The notes: generated by a model from the sequence alone, not told the origin. A stretch of 64,000 nt of DNA from DAOPJM01 sp964490325 (GCA_964490325.1 CAZBBX010000004.1:30153-94152); one strand, 5' to 3'. Shown: positions 51,884 to 61,643, numbered from the stretch's first letter. Numbers and translations are program-made.

Positions 51884-54283
51884 TCAGCTGCGCAGCGGAG
51901 CGCCGCTCTTTTTTAGGGTCTCGATGACCGTGTCAAAGGCTTCCTTGATCTCCTCGTCCACCAGCGTATGATCCTCGGCATGGAGGTTGAAGGTGAACGC
52001 AAGGCTCTTCATGCCCGCAGGAACGCCCACGCCGCGGTATACGTCGAACAGCTTGACGTCGGTGAGGATGGGGCGGATGGGCGCGCTGTAGATCCGATCG
52101 ATCAGCGCCTGCGCCGTCACGGATTCATCGACCACGACCGCCAGATCCCTTGCGACCAGCGGAAAGCGCGGCAGCGGACGGAAGGTGGGCGTACCCTGTT
52201 TGAGCCTGTGCAGGGCGTCAAAGGACAGCTCCGCCAGATACACGGGTACGGTACCCAGTGAGAAGGCGCGCAGCACCTCGGGATGCGCCTGTCCCAGCTC
52301 GCCGATGCATTCCTCGCCGACATAGATGTCCGCAGCCCGTCCCGGCTGGAACAGCGGCGCCGTGCCTGCGCGGAAGCGTGCGTGTATGCCAAAGGCGCCA
52401 AGCAGCTCCTCCACGGCGCCCTTGAGGGTGAAGAAGCTCTCCCCCTCCCCAAAGAACGCCAAGCCGATCTTTTTGCGCTCCGCGGGCAGCTCCCCGCCCA
52501 AGTCGATATGCACGTTGCCGACCTCCATGAAGCGGCCATAGCCCGTCTTGCGGTTGACATTGCGCGCAGCGGAATCCAGCATTCCCATGTACAGCGTCGT
52601 GCGCATCAGGCTTTGATCCTCGCCAAAGGGGTTCATAAGGCGCACCGCCCTGCGGCGCTCATCGTCCTTCCGCAGGCGCAGCGCGTCCAAGGCGGCGGGG
52701 CCTGTGAAGTTGTAGTTGTACATCTCCAAGCAGCCCAAGGCCACCAGCGTGTCCTTGACGGCGTCCTCGTCGCGGAAGGCGTCGCTGATGCTGCCGCGAA
52801 AGGTCTCTCCCGTCATCAGCACGGGAGGGATGCGGTCGAGGCCGTAGGCGCGGCCGACCTCCTCGGCGATGTCCCAGTCGGTCTCGATGCCCGACTCGAT
52901 GTCGCCCCGCTCGTGCGGAATGCGGATGTGCAGCTTCGATCCGTCTTGGATGGGCACGGCTTCGATGTGCAGAGGCCTTAAAAGCTCCGCCATCTCCTTG
53001 GCGGTCAGGGAGAGGTTTAGGATGCGGTCAATGTGCGCCACATCGGCGTCCACCTCGCGATCGTTCAGGTCGGCGCTGCATACATCGATGAGCTCGCCCA
53101 CGACGCGGCCCGCGCCAAGCTCCGTGATGAGCTGTACGGCACGCTTGAGCGCAAGGCAGGCGTTGACCGGCTCCACACCCTTGATGAAGCGTGCGGCGGC
53201 GTCCGTGACATGATGCAGCTTCTTGGCGGTGTGACGGATGTTGCTGCCCACAAAGCAGGCGGATTCCAAGAACACAGCCTTGGTGTCCGCCGTGATCTCG
53301 GAATTGAGACCGCCCATCACACCCGCAATGCCCACGCCCTTTTCGGGGTCGGCGATGAGCAGCATGTCGCTGTCCAGCTCGTAGCCCTTGCCGTCCAAGG
53401 TGGTGATGTTCTCGCCATCGGCGGCGCGGCGCACGACGATCTGACCGTCCTTGATGCAGCGCAGGTCGAAGGCGTGCATGGGCTGCCCATACTCCACCAA
53501 GATATAGTTGGTGATGTCCACGATGTTGTTGATGGGACGGAAGCCCATCTCCCTGAGGCGGCGGCGCAGCCAACGCGGGGAAGGCTCGATGCGAATGTCC
53601 GTCATCACGCGTCCGCAGTAGCGGGGGCAAAGCTCGGGCGCAAGCACGCTTACGCCTGCATAGGCGTGCACGTCGCCCTCTCCCGTGATCCGGGGCAGGA
53701 CGGGATCCCGCATGGTCTGCCCCAAGGCGGCGGCGGCCTCACGACACAGCCCCAGAACGCCGTTGCAGTCGGGGCGGTTGGGGGTCAGGTCAAACAAAAA
53801 GATGGTGTCGTCCATGTCCAGCGCCTCGGCAATGTCCACGCCGATGGGGGTATCCTCCTTGAGGATGAGGATGCCGTCCACGTCCGCGCCTTCGTACTCG
53901 GCGTCGGTAATGTCCAGCTCCTTGCCGGAGCAGAACATGCCATAGCTCTCCACGCCCCGCAGCGTGGCGGTGGAAAAGATCGTCCCGCGGATGTTTGCGC
54001 CCACCAAGGCGACAGGCACGAGGGCACCCGCAAAGACGTTCGTTGCGTTGGTCAGGATCTGAACGGTCTTGTCGCCCACATCCACCTGACAGATCTTCAG
54101 TCGCTCCGCGTTGGGATGCTGCTCGATGGACAGGATACGCCCCGTCTTTACGCCACTGATATTGGGCAGCTCCTTCTCCGTGCCGGCGGGTTCAAAGCCG
54201 CGCCACATCATGCGGCGCAGGAACTCCTCATCGCTCACGTTGAAGTCGACATATTCACAAAGCCATTTTTTCGGTAGTCTCAT
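51884..54283 (-). CDS. pheT: Phenylalanine-tRNA ligase beta subunit
   Basis: This 799-residue subunit begins MRLPKKWLCEYVDFNVSDEEF, followed by the tRNA-binding EMAP-like domain (about 40-150), the B3/B4 editing domain, B5, the catalytic-like core and the C-terminal ferredoxin-fold anticodon-binding domain (FPLVARDLAVVVDES, about 705-799). It follows pheS with 9 bases between. Length is normal for bacterial PheT. Confidence 0.96.
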   Translation of the reverse strand: MRLPKKWLCEYVDFNVSDEEFLRRMMWRGFEPAGTEKELPNISGVKTGRILSIEQHPNAERLKICQVDVGDKTVQILTNATNVFAGALVPVALVGANIRGTIFSTATLRGVESYGMFCSGKELDITDAEYEGADVDGILILKEDTPIGVDIAEALDMDDTIFLFDLTPNRPDCNGVLGLCREAAAALGQTMRDPVLPRITGEGDVHAYAGVSVLAPELCPRYCGRVMTDIRIEPSPRWLRRRLREMGFRPINNIVDITNYILVEYGQPMHAFDLRCIKDGQIVVRRAADGENITTLDGKGYELDSDMLLIADPEKGVGIAGVMGGLNSEITADTKAVFLESACFVGSNIRHTAKKLHHVTDAAARFIKGVEPVNACLALKRAVQLITELGAGRVVGELIDVCSADLNDREVDADVAHIDRILNLSLTAKEMAELLRPLHIEAVPIQDGSKLHIRIPHERGDIESGIETDWDIAEEVGRAYGLDRIPPVLMTGETFRGSISDAFRDEDAVKDTLVALGCLEMYNYNFTGPAALDALRLRKDDERRRAVRLMNPFGEDQSLMRTTLYMGMLDSAARNVNRKTGYGRFMEVGNVHIDLGGELPAERKKIGLAFFGEGESFFTLKGAVEELLGAFGIHARFRAGTAPLFQPGRAADIYVGEECIGELGQAHPEVLRAFSLGTVPVYLAELSFDALHRLKQGTPTFRPLPRFPLVARDLAVVVDESVTAQALIDRIYSAPIRPILTDVKLFDVYRGVGVPAGMKSLAFTFNLHAEDHTLVDEEIKEAFDTVIETLKKSGAPLRS

Positions 54284-54292
54284 GGTACCTCC

Positions 54293-55312
54293 TCAGAACT
54301 GCCGCAGGAAGCGGGCGTCGTTCTCGTAGTTGTAGCGGATGTCGCTGATGCCGTAGCGCAGGCTGGTCACGCGATCCACGCCGATGCCAAAGGCAAAGGC
54401 CGACCACTCGTTGGGATCCAAGCCGCAGTTTTGCAGCTCGTGCGGGTTGGTGATGCCGCAGCCCAGTATCTCGATCCAGCCCGTGCCCTTGCACACGCGG
54501 CAGCCCTTGCCCCCGCAGATGGTGCAGCTCATGTCCAGCTCGGCGGAAGGCTCGGTGAAGGGGAAGTAGCTTGGGCGCAGCCGCGTCTTGACCTCGTCGC
54601 CGAAGACGGCGCGGATGAAGGTGTCCAGCGTGCCCGCAAGGTTTGCAATGTTGAGGTTGCGGTCGACCACAAAGCCCTCGATCTGCATGAACACGGGGCT
54701 GTGGCTGGCGTCCACCTCGTCCACGCGGAACACGCGGCCGGGCATGATGAGGCGGAAGGGAGGCTTGAGCGCGTTAAGCGCACGGATCTCCAGCGGCGAG
54801 GTGTGCGTGCGCAGCACGACGTTCTCGTTGACATAGAAGGTGTCCTGCATGTCGCGGGCGGGATGATCCTTGGGCAGGTTCAGCAGGGTGAAGTTGTTGT
54901 CGTCCAGCTCGATCTCCGGACCGTCGAACATGGAAAAGCCCATGCCGATGAGGGCGTCGCGGATGCAGCGATAGGTCTGGGTCATCGGGTGCAGCGCGCC
55001 CAAGGGACGGTCGATGACGCCCGGCTCGGTCACATCCAGCGCCTCGCGGGCAAAGCGCAGCGTTTGCGCCCTCTCGCGGAAGTAGCTGCGGCGCAGATCC
55101 ATAGCGCCCTCCAGCTCGGACTTGGCGCGGTTGACGGCTGCGCCCACCTCCGCCCGCTCCTCCTTGGACAGCTTGCCCATGGTGCGCAAGATGGCGGTCA
55201 GGCGGCCGCCCTTACCGAACACCTCGGTGTTGAGCGCGTCCAGCTCCGTTTCGTCGTTGACCGCCTTGAGGCGTTCCAACGCGGCTTCTCGTATCTCCTG
55301 TAAGGTCTCCAT
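54293..55312 (-). CDS. pheS: Phenylalanine-tRNA ligase alpha subunit
   Basis: This 339-residue class II synthetase subunit begins with a coiled-coil that binds the tRNA acceptor (METLQEIREAALERLKAV). The catalytic core has HPARDMQDTFY, motif 2 FRVDEVDASHSPVFMQIEG and motif 3 GIGVDRVTSLRYGI. Start behind AGGAGGAG. A T-box leader upstream controls both subunits by uncharged tRNA-Phe. Confidence 0.96.
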   Translation of the reverse strand: METLQEIREAALERLKAVNDETELDALNTEVFGKGGRLTAILRTMGKLSKEERAEVGAAVNRAKSELEGAMDLRRSYFRERAQTLRFAREALDVTEPGVIDRPLGALHPMTQTYRCIRDALIGMGFSMFDGPEIELDDNNFTLLNLPKDHPARDMQDTFYVNENVVLRTHTSPLEIRALNALKPPFRLIMPGRVFRVDEVDASHSPVFMQIEGFVVDRNLNIANLAGTLDTFIRAVFGDEVKTRLRPSYFPFTEPSAELDMSCTICGGKGCRVCKGTGWIEILGCGITNPHELQNCGLDPNEWSAFAFGIGVDRVTSLRYGISDIRYNYENDARFLRQF

Positions 55313-55340
55313 AGCGTATTCTCCTCCTAAAAAAGAACAT

Positions 55341-55590
55341 AAAAAGCGCCCGTCACAAAGGACGAGCGCATCGTGGTACCACCCTTGCTTCCCTGCATCG
55401 CCGTAAGGCGGGACAGGCTTTCCGCTGTATCGGGCTTACCCGTCGTCAACTACTTGCAAAGCCCCGCCTTGCTTTCCCCAACGCCGCTCCGAGGCGAACT
55501 AACCGCATCCGCCCATCCGCCCCGCTTTCATCGTCCGAGGCTCGCTAAGGGATGAACAAACGCTTTTCCTCATCTACGCGTTCATAATTA
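55341..55590 (-). promoter_or_regulatory. T-box leader of pheST
   Basis: The T-box sequence AGGGTGGTACCACG lies at 55371-55384. It is followed by the terminator GCGCTCGTC/GACGGGCGC and TTTTT (55341-55369), which the antiterminator replaces when uncharged tRNA binds. A candidate Phe specifier UUC is at 55496-55498 in the Stem I region. Confidence 0.88.
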
Positions 55591-55595
55591 ACTGC

Positions 55596-55624
55596 ATTTT
55601 AGCATTCGCCCCGCCCCGCGTCAA
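55596..55624 (-). promoter_or_regulatory. pheST promoter
   Basis: On the minus strand TTGACG (55619-55624), 17 bases, TAAAAT (55596-55601). Confidence 0.7.
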
Positions 55625-55671
55625 GCCTTTTCTTCCGCAAAGCGGCGTCTGCCGCAGTGCCGTTTTTCTTC

Positions 55672-56907
55672 CTACAGGGACAGCTCCGTCTTGACCGTGG
55701 TGTGCGAAAGGATTCTGCCGCCGCGAATGACGTAGGCGCGCTCGGGCGTGAGGCGGATGGCGTCCCGCACATCCACGGCGTTCACGATCATAAGATCCGC
55801 CCGCTTGCCGACGGCAAGGCCGTACTCGCTCAGCTTCAGGATGCGTGCAGCGTCACAGGTGATCATGTCGTACAGCTTTTCGATCTCGTCGGGCAGGCTC
55901 ATCTGCGCGGCATGGGCGGTGATGTTAGCCACCTGCAGCATATCGGCGCTGCCGTAGGGATAGAAGGTGTCCTTCACGCAGTCCTGCCCAAAGCTGACGG
56001 TCACGCCTGCGTTCAAAAGCTGCTTGACGCGGGTGATGCCGCGGCGGATGGGCTGCTTGTCCAAGCGTCCCTGCAGCATGAGGTTGGTGACGGGGTTGGT
56101 GATGATGCGGATGTCCGCCTTTCTCACCTTGTCGATGACATAGGCGGCATAGTGGTCGTCATAGGCGGCCAGCGCGCAGGTGTGCCCCGCCGTGACGCGT
56201 CCGATGTAACCGCGGCGCAGCGCCTCGTCGGCGACCATCTCCAAGGTGCGATAAAAGGGATCGTCGGACTCGTCAACGTGCATGTCGATGTCCGCGTCAT
56301 ACTTTTCCGCCAGATCGAAGCAGTACTTCACATGGGCGCGGGAATCGTCGGGACTTTGCTCGTTGGCAGGCATACCGCCCACCACGTCCGCGCCGCTGCG
56401 CATGGCCTCGTCCATCAGCTTTGCAGCGCCGGGATCCTTGAGGATGCCCTCCTGCGGGAAGGCGACGATCTGAATGTCCACGTCGCTGCGGTACTTTTCG
56501 CGCAGCGCCGCCACGCCCTCCAAGGGCTTCATTTTGCCGATGGTGTCCACATCCACATGGGAGCGCAAAAACAGCGTGCCGTTCTTGATCGCCTTTTTGA
56601 CAACGTCCTCGCTTCGCGCCACGATGTCCGCCGTGGTGTAGTTCCGTTTGGCGTCCCACAGCAGCTCAATGGCCTCCTTGAGGGTGCCCGTCTTGTTCTT
56701 GGGTACGGCGTCAAAGACGTTGACCTTGTCCAGATGGATGTGCGGATCGATGAGACATTCCGTCACAAGCATCCCCTGTGCGTCGATCTGCTGTTCGGCA
56801 GCCATGTTGAGGTTCTGTGCGATCTCGACAATGCGTCCCTGATCGATGGCGATGTCCATCTGAGCCGTTTGTCCGCGCAGCCGCGCATTCTTGATAAGCA
56901 GTTGCAT
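55672..56907 (-). CDS. codA: Cytosine deaminase-family amidohydrolase
   Basis: This 411-residue metal hydrolase deaminates cytosine or a related pyrimidine. Metal and catalytic motifs: DPHIHLDK near 54-61, DMHVDESDD near 205-213, AGHTCAL near 237 and SFGQDCV near 305. It is shorter by a few residues than E. coli CodA but complete. No cytosine permease is adjacent. The start is behind GGGAGGAC. Isoguanine or creatinine could be the substrate instead. Confidence 0.8.
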   Translation of the reverse strand: MQLLIKNARLRGQTAQMDIAIDQGRIVEIAQNLNMAAEQQIDAQGMLVTECLIDPHIHLDKVNVFDAVPKNKTGTLKEAIELLWDAKRNYTTADIVARSEDVVKKAIKNGTLFLRSHVDVDTIGKMKPLEGVAALREKYRSDVDIQIVAFPQEGILKDPGAAKLMDEAMRSGADVVGGMPANEQSPDDSRAHVKYCFDLAEKYDADIDMHVDESDDPFYRTLEMVADEALRRGYIGRVTAGHTCALAAYDDHYAAYVIDKVRKADIRIITNPVTNLMLQGRLDKQPIRRGITRVKQLLNAGVTVSFGQDCVKDTFYPYGSADMLQVANITAHAAQMSLPDEIEKLYDMITCDAARILKLSEYGLAVGKRADLMIVNAVDVRDAIRLTPERAYVIRGGRILSHTTVKTELSL

Positions 56908-56983
56908 AAGCTGTCCTCCCTAATAAAAGAGTTTGCCCCGTCCGCGCCTTTTTAGCGGCGTTTGCAGGGCTTTCATCCTCTTT

Positions 56984-57013
56984 ATTTTACCGCAGATGGG
57001 GGAAAGAGGTCAA
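56984..57013 (-). promoter_or_regulatory. Promoter of the cytosine deaminase-family gene
   Basis: On the minus strand TTGACC (57008-57013), 18 bases, TAAAAT (56984-56989). The 348-base gap between this gene and pckA holds only the two promoters and the leader of pckA. Confidence 0.6.
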
Positions 57014-57106
57014 CGCCCAAAAACAGGCTTTTTTGTGACAAAACGTCAAAGGGGAGAGAGCCTTGGATAAGTTCCTTGCAATTTCACAATTCTTCCCGTC
57101 CCACCC

Positions 57107-57135
57107 TTGCTTTTCTGAAAGCTGCGGGGTATAAT
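57107..57135 (+). promoter_or_regulatory. pckA promoter
   Basis: TTGCTT (57107-57112), 17 bases, TATAAT (57130-57135). It leaves a 5' leader of about 110 bases, which I could not assign to a known element. Confidence 0.65.
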
Positions 57136-57255
57136 ACTATCAAAATGGGGTAGGATGAGGTTTTCGATGGGCTTGGCGCAGAAAATGCGCGGATCAACGC
57201 CCCCGAACCTCCGTCCCGCCAAACAGGAACCGAATCGAAAGGAGCAAAATTTACT

Positions 57256-58827
57256 ATGAAGGCTTACATCGAAAAGTTAGGGATCATCGCCCCCAAAGCG
57301 GTGTACCGCAACCTGACCCCCGCCATTTTGGTGGAGAAAGCTTTGGAGCGCGGCGAGGGTACCCTCTCCGAGAGCGGCGCTCTGGTCGTCACCACAGGCA
57401 AGTACACGGGGCGTTCCCCCGACGATCGTTTCGTCGTTGACGTGCCCTCCATCCACGACAAGATCGACTGGGGCAAGATCAACATGCCCATCTCCGAGGA
57501 GAAGTTCGACCGCATCTACGGCAAGATGATGGCCTATCTGCAGGGACGCGACGTGTTTGTGTTCGACGGCTTTGCAGGCGCAGATCCCGCCTACCATCTG
57601 CCCGTGCGCGTGGTCAACGAGCTTGCCAGCCAGAACCTGTTCATCCATCAGCTCTTGGTGCGTCCCACCTTGGAGCAGCTGGACCACTTCGTCCCCGGCT
57701 TTACCATCATCGCGGCTCCGGGCTTCAAGTGCATCCCCGAGGTGGACGGCGTCCACTCCGAGGCGGCCATCCTTGTCAACTTCGAGCGCCGCATGGTCAT
57801 CATCGCAGGCAGCCAGTATGCAGGCGAGATCAAAAAGTCCATCTTCTCCGTGATGAACTATCTGCTGCCGCAGCAGGGCGTGTTCACCATGCACTGCTCC
57901 GCCAACATCGGCAGCGACGGCGACTCTGCGCTGTTCTTCGGTCTGTCAGGCACGGGCAAGACCACCCTGTCCGCCGATCCCAACCGCTTCCTCATCGGCG
58001 ACGACGAGCACGGCTGGTCGGACAAGGGCATCTTCAACATCGAGGGCGGCTGCTATGCCAAGTGCATCAACCTTTCCCACGAGAACGAGCCCTTCATCTG
58101 GGACGCCATCCGCTTTGGCTCCTTGGTCGAGAACGTCATTATGGATCCCGAAACGCGCACGCTCGACTTTGCCGACAAGTCCCTCACCGAGAACACCCGC
58201 GTGGGCTATCCCGTCAACTTCATTCCCAACTGCGTCATCCCCGGCGTAGGCTCCCATCCCAAGACGGTGGTGTTCCTCACGGCGGACGCCTTTGGCGTCA
58301 TCCCGCCCATCAGCAAGCTGAACAAGGAGCAGGCCATGTACCACTTCGTCAGCGGCTACACCTCCAAGCTTGCGGGCACGGAGCGCGGCATCGTCGAACC
58401 GCAGACCACCTTCTCCACCTGCTTTGGCGCACCCTTCCTGCCCCTGCACCCCTCTGTGTATGCGGAGATGCTGGGCAAGCGCATCGAGGAGCATGACTCC
58501 AACGTCTACCTGGTCAACACGGGCTGGGCAGGCGGTCAGTACGGCGTAGGCAGCCGCATGAAGCTCAAGTACACCCGCGCCATGGTCACGGCAGCGCTCA
58601 ACGGCAGCTTGGAGAACGCCAAGTTCGAGCGGGACCCCTACTTCAACGTGCTGGTCCCCACGACCTGCCCCGACGTGCCCGACGAGTTCCTCTCCCAGCG
58701 CAAGCTGTGGAAGGATACCGCCGCTTACGAAGCCACCGCGCAGGATCTGGCGAAGCGCTTTGTCAAGAACTTCCAAAAGTACAGCAACATGCCGCAGAAC
58801 ATCATCGACGCAGGCCCCAAGGCGTAA
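57256..58827 (+). CDS. pckA: Phosphoenolpyruvate carboxykinase (ATP)
   Basis: This 523-residue enzyme converts oxaloacetate and ATP to PEP and CO2, or the reverse in fermenting bacteria. Motifs: GKYTGRSPDDRFVVD near 54, the kinase P-loop FGLSGTGKTTLS near 228, the preceding SANIGSDGD, and NFIPNCVIP. Length is normal. Start behind AAAGGAGC. Confidence 0.96.
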   Translation: MKAYIEKLGIIAPKAVYRNLTPAILVEKALERGEGTLSESGALVVTTGKYTGRSPDDRFVVDVPSIHDKIDWGKINMPISEEKFDRIYGKMMAYLQGRDVFVFDGFAGADPAYHLPVRVVNELASQNLFIHQLLVRPTLEQLDHFVPGFTIIAAPGFKCIPEVDGVHSEAAILVNFERRMVIIAGSQYAGEIKKSIFSVMNYLLPQQGVFTMHCSANIGSDGDSALFFGLSGTGKTTLSADPNRFLIGDDEHGWSDKGIFNIEGGCYAKCINLSHENEPFIWDAIRFGSLVENVIMDPETRTLDFADKSLTENTRVGYPVNFIPNCVIPGVGSHPKTVVFLTADAFGVIPPISKLNKEQAMYHFVSGYTSKLAGTERGIVEPQTTFSTCFGAPFLPLHPSVYAEMLGKRIEEHDSNVYLVNTGWAGGQYGVGSRMKLKYTRAMVTAALNGSLENAKFERDPYFNVLVPTTCPDVPDEFLSQRKLWKDTAAYEATAQDLAKRFVKNFQKYSNMPQNIIDAGPKA

Positions 58828-58851
58828 ACGCCGTAAATACTTCCAAAGCAT

Positions 58852-58885
58852 AAAAAAAGGAACGGCGCAAAAACCGTTCCTTTTT
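58852..58885. terminator. Bidirectional terminator between pckA and the FMN-binding gene
   Basis: AAAGGAACGG/CCGTTCCTTT closes a short loop with A-run and T-run on the two sides, so it can end both convergent genes. Confidence 0.85.
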
Positions 58886-58894
58886 GCTGTTCTT

Positions 58895-59761
58895 TTAGTG
58901 GCGGCCGTGCTGCTGCACTTGACTTAGGTCGATCGCCGTCACCGCCAACTCACCCGAGAGCACAGCGCTGCTGAGCGCATCCGCCACGGCGTTTAGGATG
59001 CCCGCGGAGGAGTAGGTCGCGCCCGAAACGGCGTCCAACTCCAAGGACTGCTCGTCCACGATCGTATTTAGCAAAGCGGACGCCCTGCTGAAGTATTCCT
59101 GCGTGTCGTTTTCACTGAGCACCGTGACCGCGCTGACCGCGCCGCCCTCCACCGTGACGCTCACTTGGATCGTCCCGCGATAGCCCTGCGCCGATCCTTG
59201 GTAGCTCCCGTCCTGCAGCACCGCGCCGGAGAACGTGACCAACGGCGTTTGCGCGGCTGCAGTCTCGGCAGGCTCGTCGGTCTGCTCGGCAGGCTCCGCC
59301 GTCTCCGCGGCAGAGGCGGTCGGCACGGCGCTTGCCGTTGGAGCGTCGGATGCAAAGAGGCGGCTTGGCAGCGTGATGCCCACGTCGATCAGATGCAGCA
59401 CAAGGCAGGCAAGCAGCAGCAGCGTCAGCACCCTATGCACGGGCAGGAAGGCGCGGCGCAGCCGTCGGCGCAGCAGACAGCTGAGCCCCAACAGCAATAT
59501 GGCGGCCAAGCAGGCGCTGCCCCAGTTGAGCGTGAACAAAAGCGGCGCAGCCTGCATGGTAAGCAATGTCGCCGAGGCGGGATTGCCCGCAGCGATGCCG
59601 TGCAGCAGCCCAAAGCCGAGCGGCAGTACGCCGATAAGCGCGTGGGTCTTGTGGAAGCTGCGGTTGAGCTTGGGGCTGCGGCTGATGCGCGCCACATAGC
59701 GCAGCGCGGCGATCAGCGTAAGGATGGCCGTGATCCATGCGAGGATACAGCTTATGAGCAT
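58895..59761 (-). CDS. Membrane protein with extracytoplasmic FMN-binding domain
   Basis: This 288-residue protein has four membrane helices (about 1-128, with His residues FHKTHAL, HG and HRV that could hold heme), a Thr/Ala/Glu-rich linker (about 138-168) and a C-terminal FMN_bind domain with SGATYSS (246-252), the site where FMN is linked to Thr in RnfG/NqrC-like proteins. It may carry electrons out of the membrane. The start MLISCILAW has no strong ribosome binding site. No ApbE flavin transferase is nearby. Confidence 0.85.
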   Translation of the reverse strand: MLISCILAWITAILTLIAALRYVARISRSPKLNRSFHKTHALIGVLPLGFGLLHGIAAGNPASATLLTMQAAPLLFTLNWGSACLAAILLLGLSCLLRRRLRRAFLPVHRVLTLLLLACLVLHLIDVGITLPSRLFASDAPTASAVPTASAAETAEPAEQTDEPAETAAAQTPLVTFSGAVLQDGSYQGSAQGYRGTIQVSVTVEGGAVSAVTVLSENDTQEYFSRASALLNTIVDEQSLELDAVSGATYSSAGILNAVADALSSAVLSGELAVTAIDLSQVQQHGRH

Positions 59762-59834
59762 AGGGTACGCTCCTTACGGAATTTTGACCAGTATACCGCC
59801 TTTTCCTTTCGTTTTGCTGAAAACCAAAATAAGT

Positions 59835-60821
59835 TCAAATTTTCTCCGCAGTGCCGTTGCTTTTCCCTTCGCTGCGGTCGCCGCTGCCGAGCAGATGGTC
59901 AAAATGCTCCCGCTCCACGGCGCGGATGTGCGCATAGTAGCGCGCTTCCTTCGCGTCCTTCCGCTCCTTGCTGCGACCCAAAAGGAGGTTTAGCAAAAGC
60001 CCCGCCGCGATGATCAGCCCACCCCAAAAGCTCTTGCCGTCAAAGGACTGCCCCAGCAGCACATCCAAGAGGATCCCCGTGAAGATCTGCCCCGTAAAGG
60101 TCAGCAGCGTCAGGCGGAACGCAGGCAGCTTGGGAACGACGATGTTGAACAGCAGCACGGTCGCCACGCCCATCAGACCGCCCAAATACGCAACGGGGCT
60201 TGCCCAAGCCGCGTTCAAAAGCGGCCTTTGTAAAAGGAGTGCAAGCGCCAAGCAGATGGGTAGGCCGACCAGATGGTTGATGAAGGAACCAATGGCGGGG
60301 CTGAGCGCCGCGGAAAGTCTTGCGTTGACCGTACGCGACACAACGATCGTCACCCCCGCGGCCAGCGACAGCACGACCGCCAAGGCAGCGCCCGACACGC
60401 TTGCGTCCAGCAGAAAGACGACGCCGATCACGGCAGGCACAAAGCCTATGAGCGTGCTTGCCTGCAGGGGACGCTTTTGAAGCCCCAGCAAGCCGAAGCT
60501 GTCCAGCGTCAAGGCGGTCAGGCTCTGCCCCATCAGACCCAGCGCCACGATGCTCGTCATGCTGATGCGGCCAAAGGAAAAGTTGTTGAACAGCGTGGTC
60601 AGTACGCCGATGGCGCCGCCCAAGTACGCCCAAAACGGCGCCTTGCTCTTTAGCGTGATCCGCTCCCGCCGTATGACGCACAGGAGCGCCGCGCCGATGA
60701 CGCCCACAAGATGGATGATGACCGCCGCCGTATATACGCCGTAGGTCCCCGACAGCTCACCATTCACGGCGACCATGACGGCAATGATGACGCCCGACAA
60801 AAGGCCTAAGATGGAATACAT
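59835..60821 (-). CDS. DMT-superfamily transporter with two DUF606 halves
   Basis: This 328-residue protein has about ten membrane helices in two similar halves (MYSILGLLSGVIIAVMVAVNGELSG and the later ASPVAYLGGLMGVATVLLF). The substrate is unknown. The start is behind GGGAGGCG at 60821. It is divergent from a Crp/Fnr-type regulator, which probably controls it. Confidence 0.85.
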   Translation of the reverse strand: MYSILGLLSGVIIAVMVAVNGELSGTYGVYTAAVIIHLVGVIGAALLCVIRRERITLKSKAPFWAYLGGAIGVLTTLFNNFSFGRISMTSIVALGLMGQSLTALTLDSFGLLGLQKRPLQASTLIGFVPAVIGVVFLLDASVSGAALAVVLSLAAGVTIVVSRTVNARLSAALSPAIGSFINHLVGLPICLALALLLQRPLLNAAWASPVAYLGGLMGVATVLLFNIVVPKLPAFRLTLLTFTGQIFTGILLDVLLGQSFDGKSFWGGLIIAAGLLLNLLLGRSKERKDAKEARYYAHIRAVEREHFDHLLGSGDRSEGKSNGTAEKI

Positions 60822-60905
60822 GCCCTTCGCCTCCCTTCGCCCCCATTGTACGGCGGAAAAGCCGCGCCACATAGGACATTTGTCATGGTGTTTGCCGCTG
60901 TGTTC

Positions 60906-60914
60906 TGCTATACT
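60906..60914 (+). promoter_or_regulatory. Extended -10 promoter of the Crp/Fnr-type gene
   Basis: TGCTATACT precedes the gene by 18 bases. A dyad GACATTTGTC at 60875-60884 in the divergent spacer could be an operator. Confidence 0.45.
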
Positions 60915-60932
60915 GAAGCAGGAGGGTGAAGT

Positions 60933-61586
60933 ATGAAACGAAAAGCTTTGGATCAAACTGCGCGAGTGGTGCTGCGGGACTGCGGCCTCGATCCCGAAAA
61001 GCTTTGCGGCTGCGAGCTGTACTGCTTTGACGCGGGAGAGGCGATCTATACGCAGGGCAGACCCGTGGAGCGGCTCTACCTTGTGCTGCGGGGCAAGATC
61101 AAGGTCTGTATGCTGGCGGAAAACGGCAGGGATCTGACGCTGTGCTACACCATCACGGACGGCTTGCTGGGCGATGTGGAGCTGATGCGGGAAGAGCGGG
61201 TGGCCACGGCGACCTCGGTGGCGGTGTTTCCCTCGGTCTTGGTGAGCATACCCATCAGCGGGAACGAGCAGGATCCCACAGGGAACCTTGCGTTCATGAC
61301 CTGCGTTGCAAAGGGACTTGCCGCCAAGCTCGTCCGCAGGGGCAACGAGCACATCGCCTCCGCGCTGTATTCGGGCAGGGCACGGCTCTGCGCCTACATC
61401 CTGACGGCGGAGCATGAGGGGCTGTTTTGCGATGTGCTGTCGGACGCCGCCAAGTCCATCGGCGTGAGCTACCGTCACCTGTTCCGCATCCTAAACGAGC
61501 TGTGCGACAAGGGCGTGCTGCAGCGGGAAACAAGCGGCTTTCGCATATTGGATCGGGCGTACCTTGAGCGGGAGAGTGCGCGCTGA
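60933..61586 (+). CDS. Crp/Fnr-family transcriptional regulator
   Basis: This 217-residue protein has a cNMP-type effector fold (GEAIYTQGRPVERLYLVLRGKIKV) and a C-terminal helix-turn-helix (AAKSIGVSYRHLFRILNELCDKGVLQ). The N-terminus has DCGLDPEKLCGC, with cysteines, but not the Fnr cluster spacing. Start is behind AGGAGGG. Similar to YeiL-like stationary-phase regulators. Likely partner of the divergent DMT transporter. Confidence 0.85.
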   Translation: MKRKALDQTARVVLRDCGLDPEKLCGCELYCFDAGEAIYTQGRPVERLYLVLRGKIKVCMLAENGRDLTLCYTITDGLLGDVELMREERVATATSVAVFPSVLVSIPISGNEQDPTGNLAFMTCVAKGLAAKLVRRGNEHIASALYSGRARLCAYILTAEHEGLFCDVLSDAAKSIGVSYRHLFRILNELCDKGVLQRETSGFRILDRAYLERESAR

Positions 61587-61608
61587 GCTGCCCATGAAAT
61601 TCCTTTTC

Positions 61609-61637
61609 TTGCGCACAGCGGGGTTTTATGCTATGCT
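61609..61637 (+). promoter_or_regulatory. rsmA promoter, probably leaderless
   Basis: TTGCGC (61609-61614), 17 bases, then TGCTATGCT with -10 TATGCT (61632-61637). The ATG at 61644 begins 7 bases after the -10, with no ribosome binding site. Confidence 0.55.
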
Positions 61638-61643
61638 TGCCCC

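Noticed and set aside
55657..56955. 432-residue open frame antisense to the cytosine deaminase-family gene
   Set aside because: Shadow of a well-supported metal hydrolase; His/Gly/Val-rich with no start signal.
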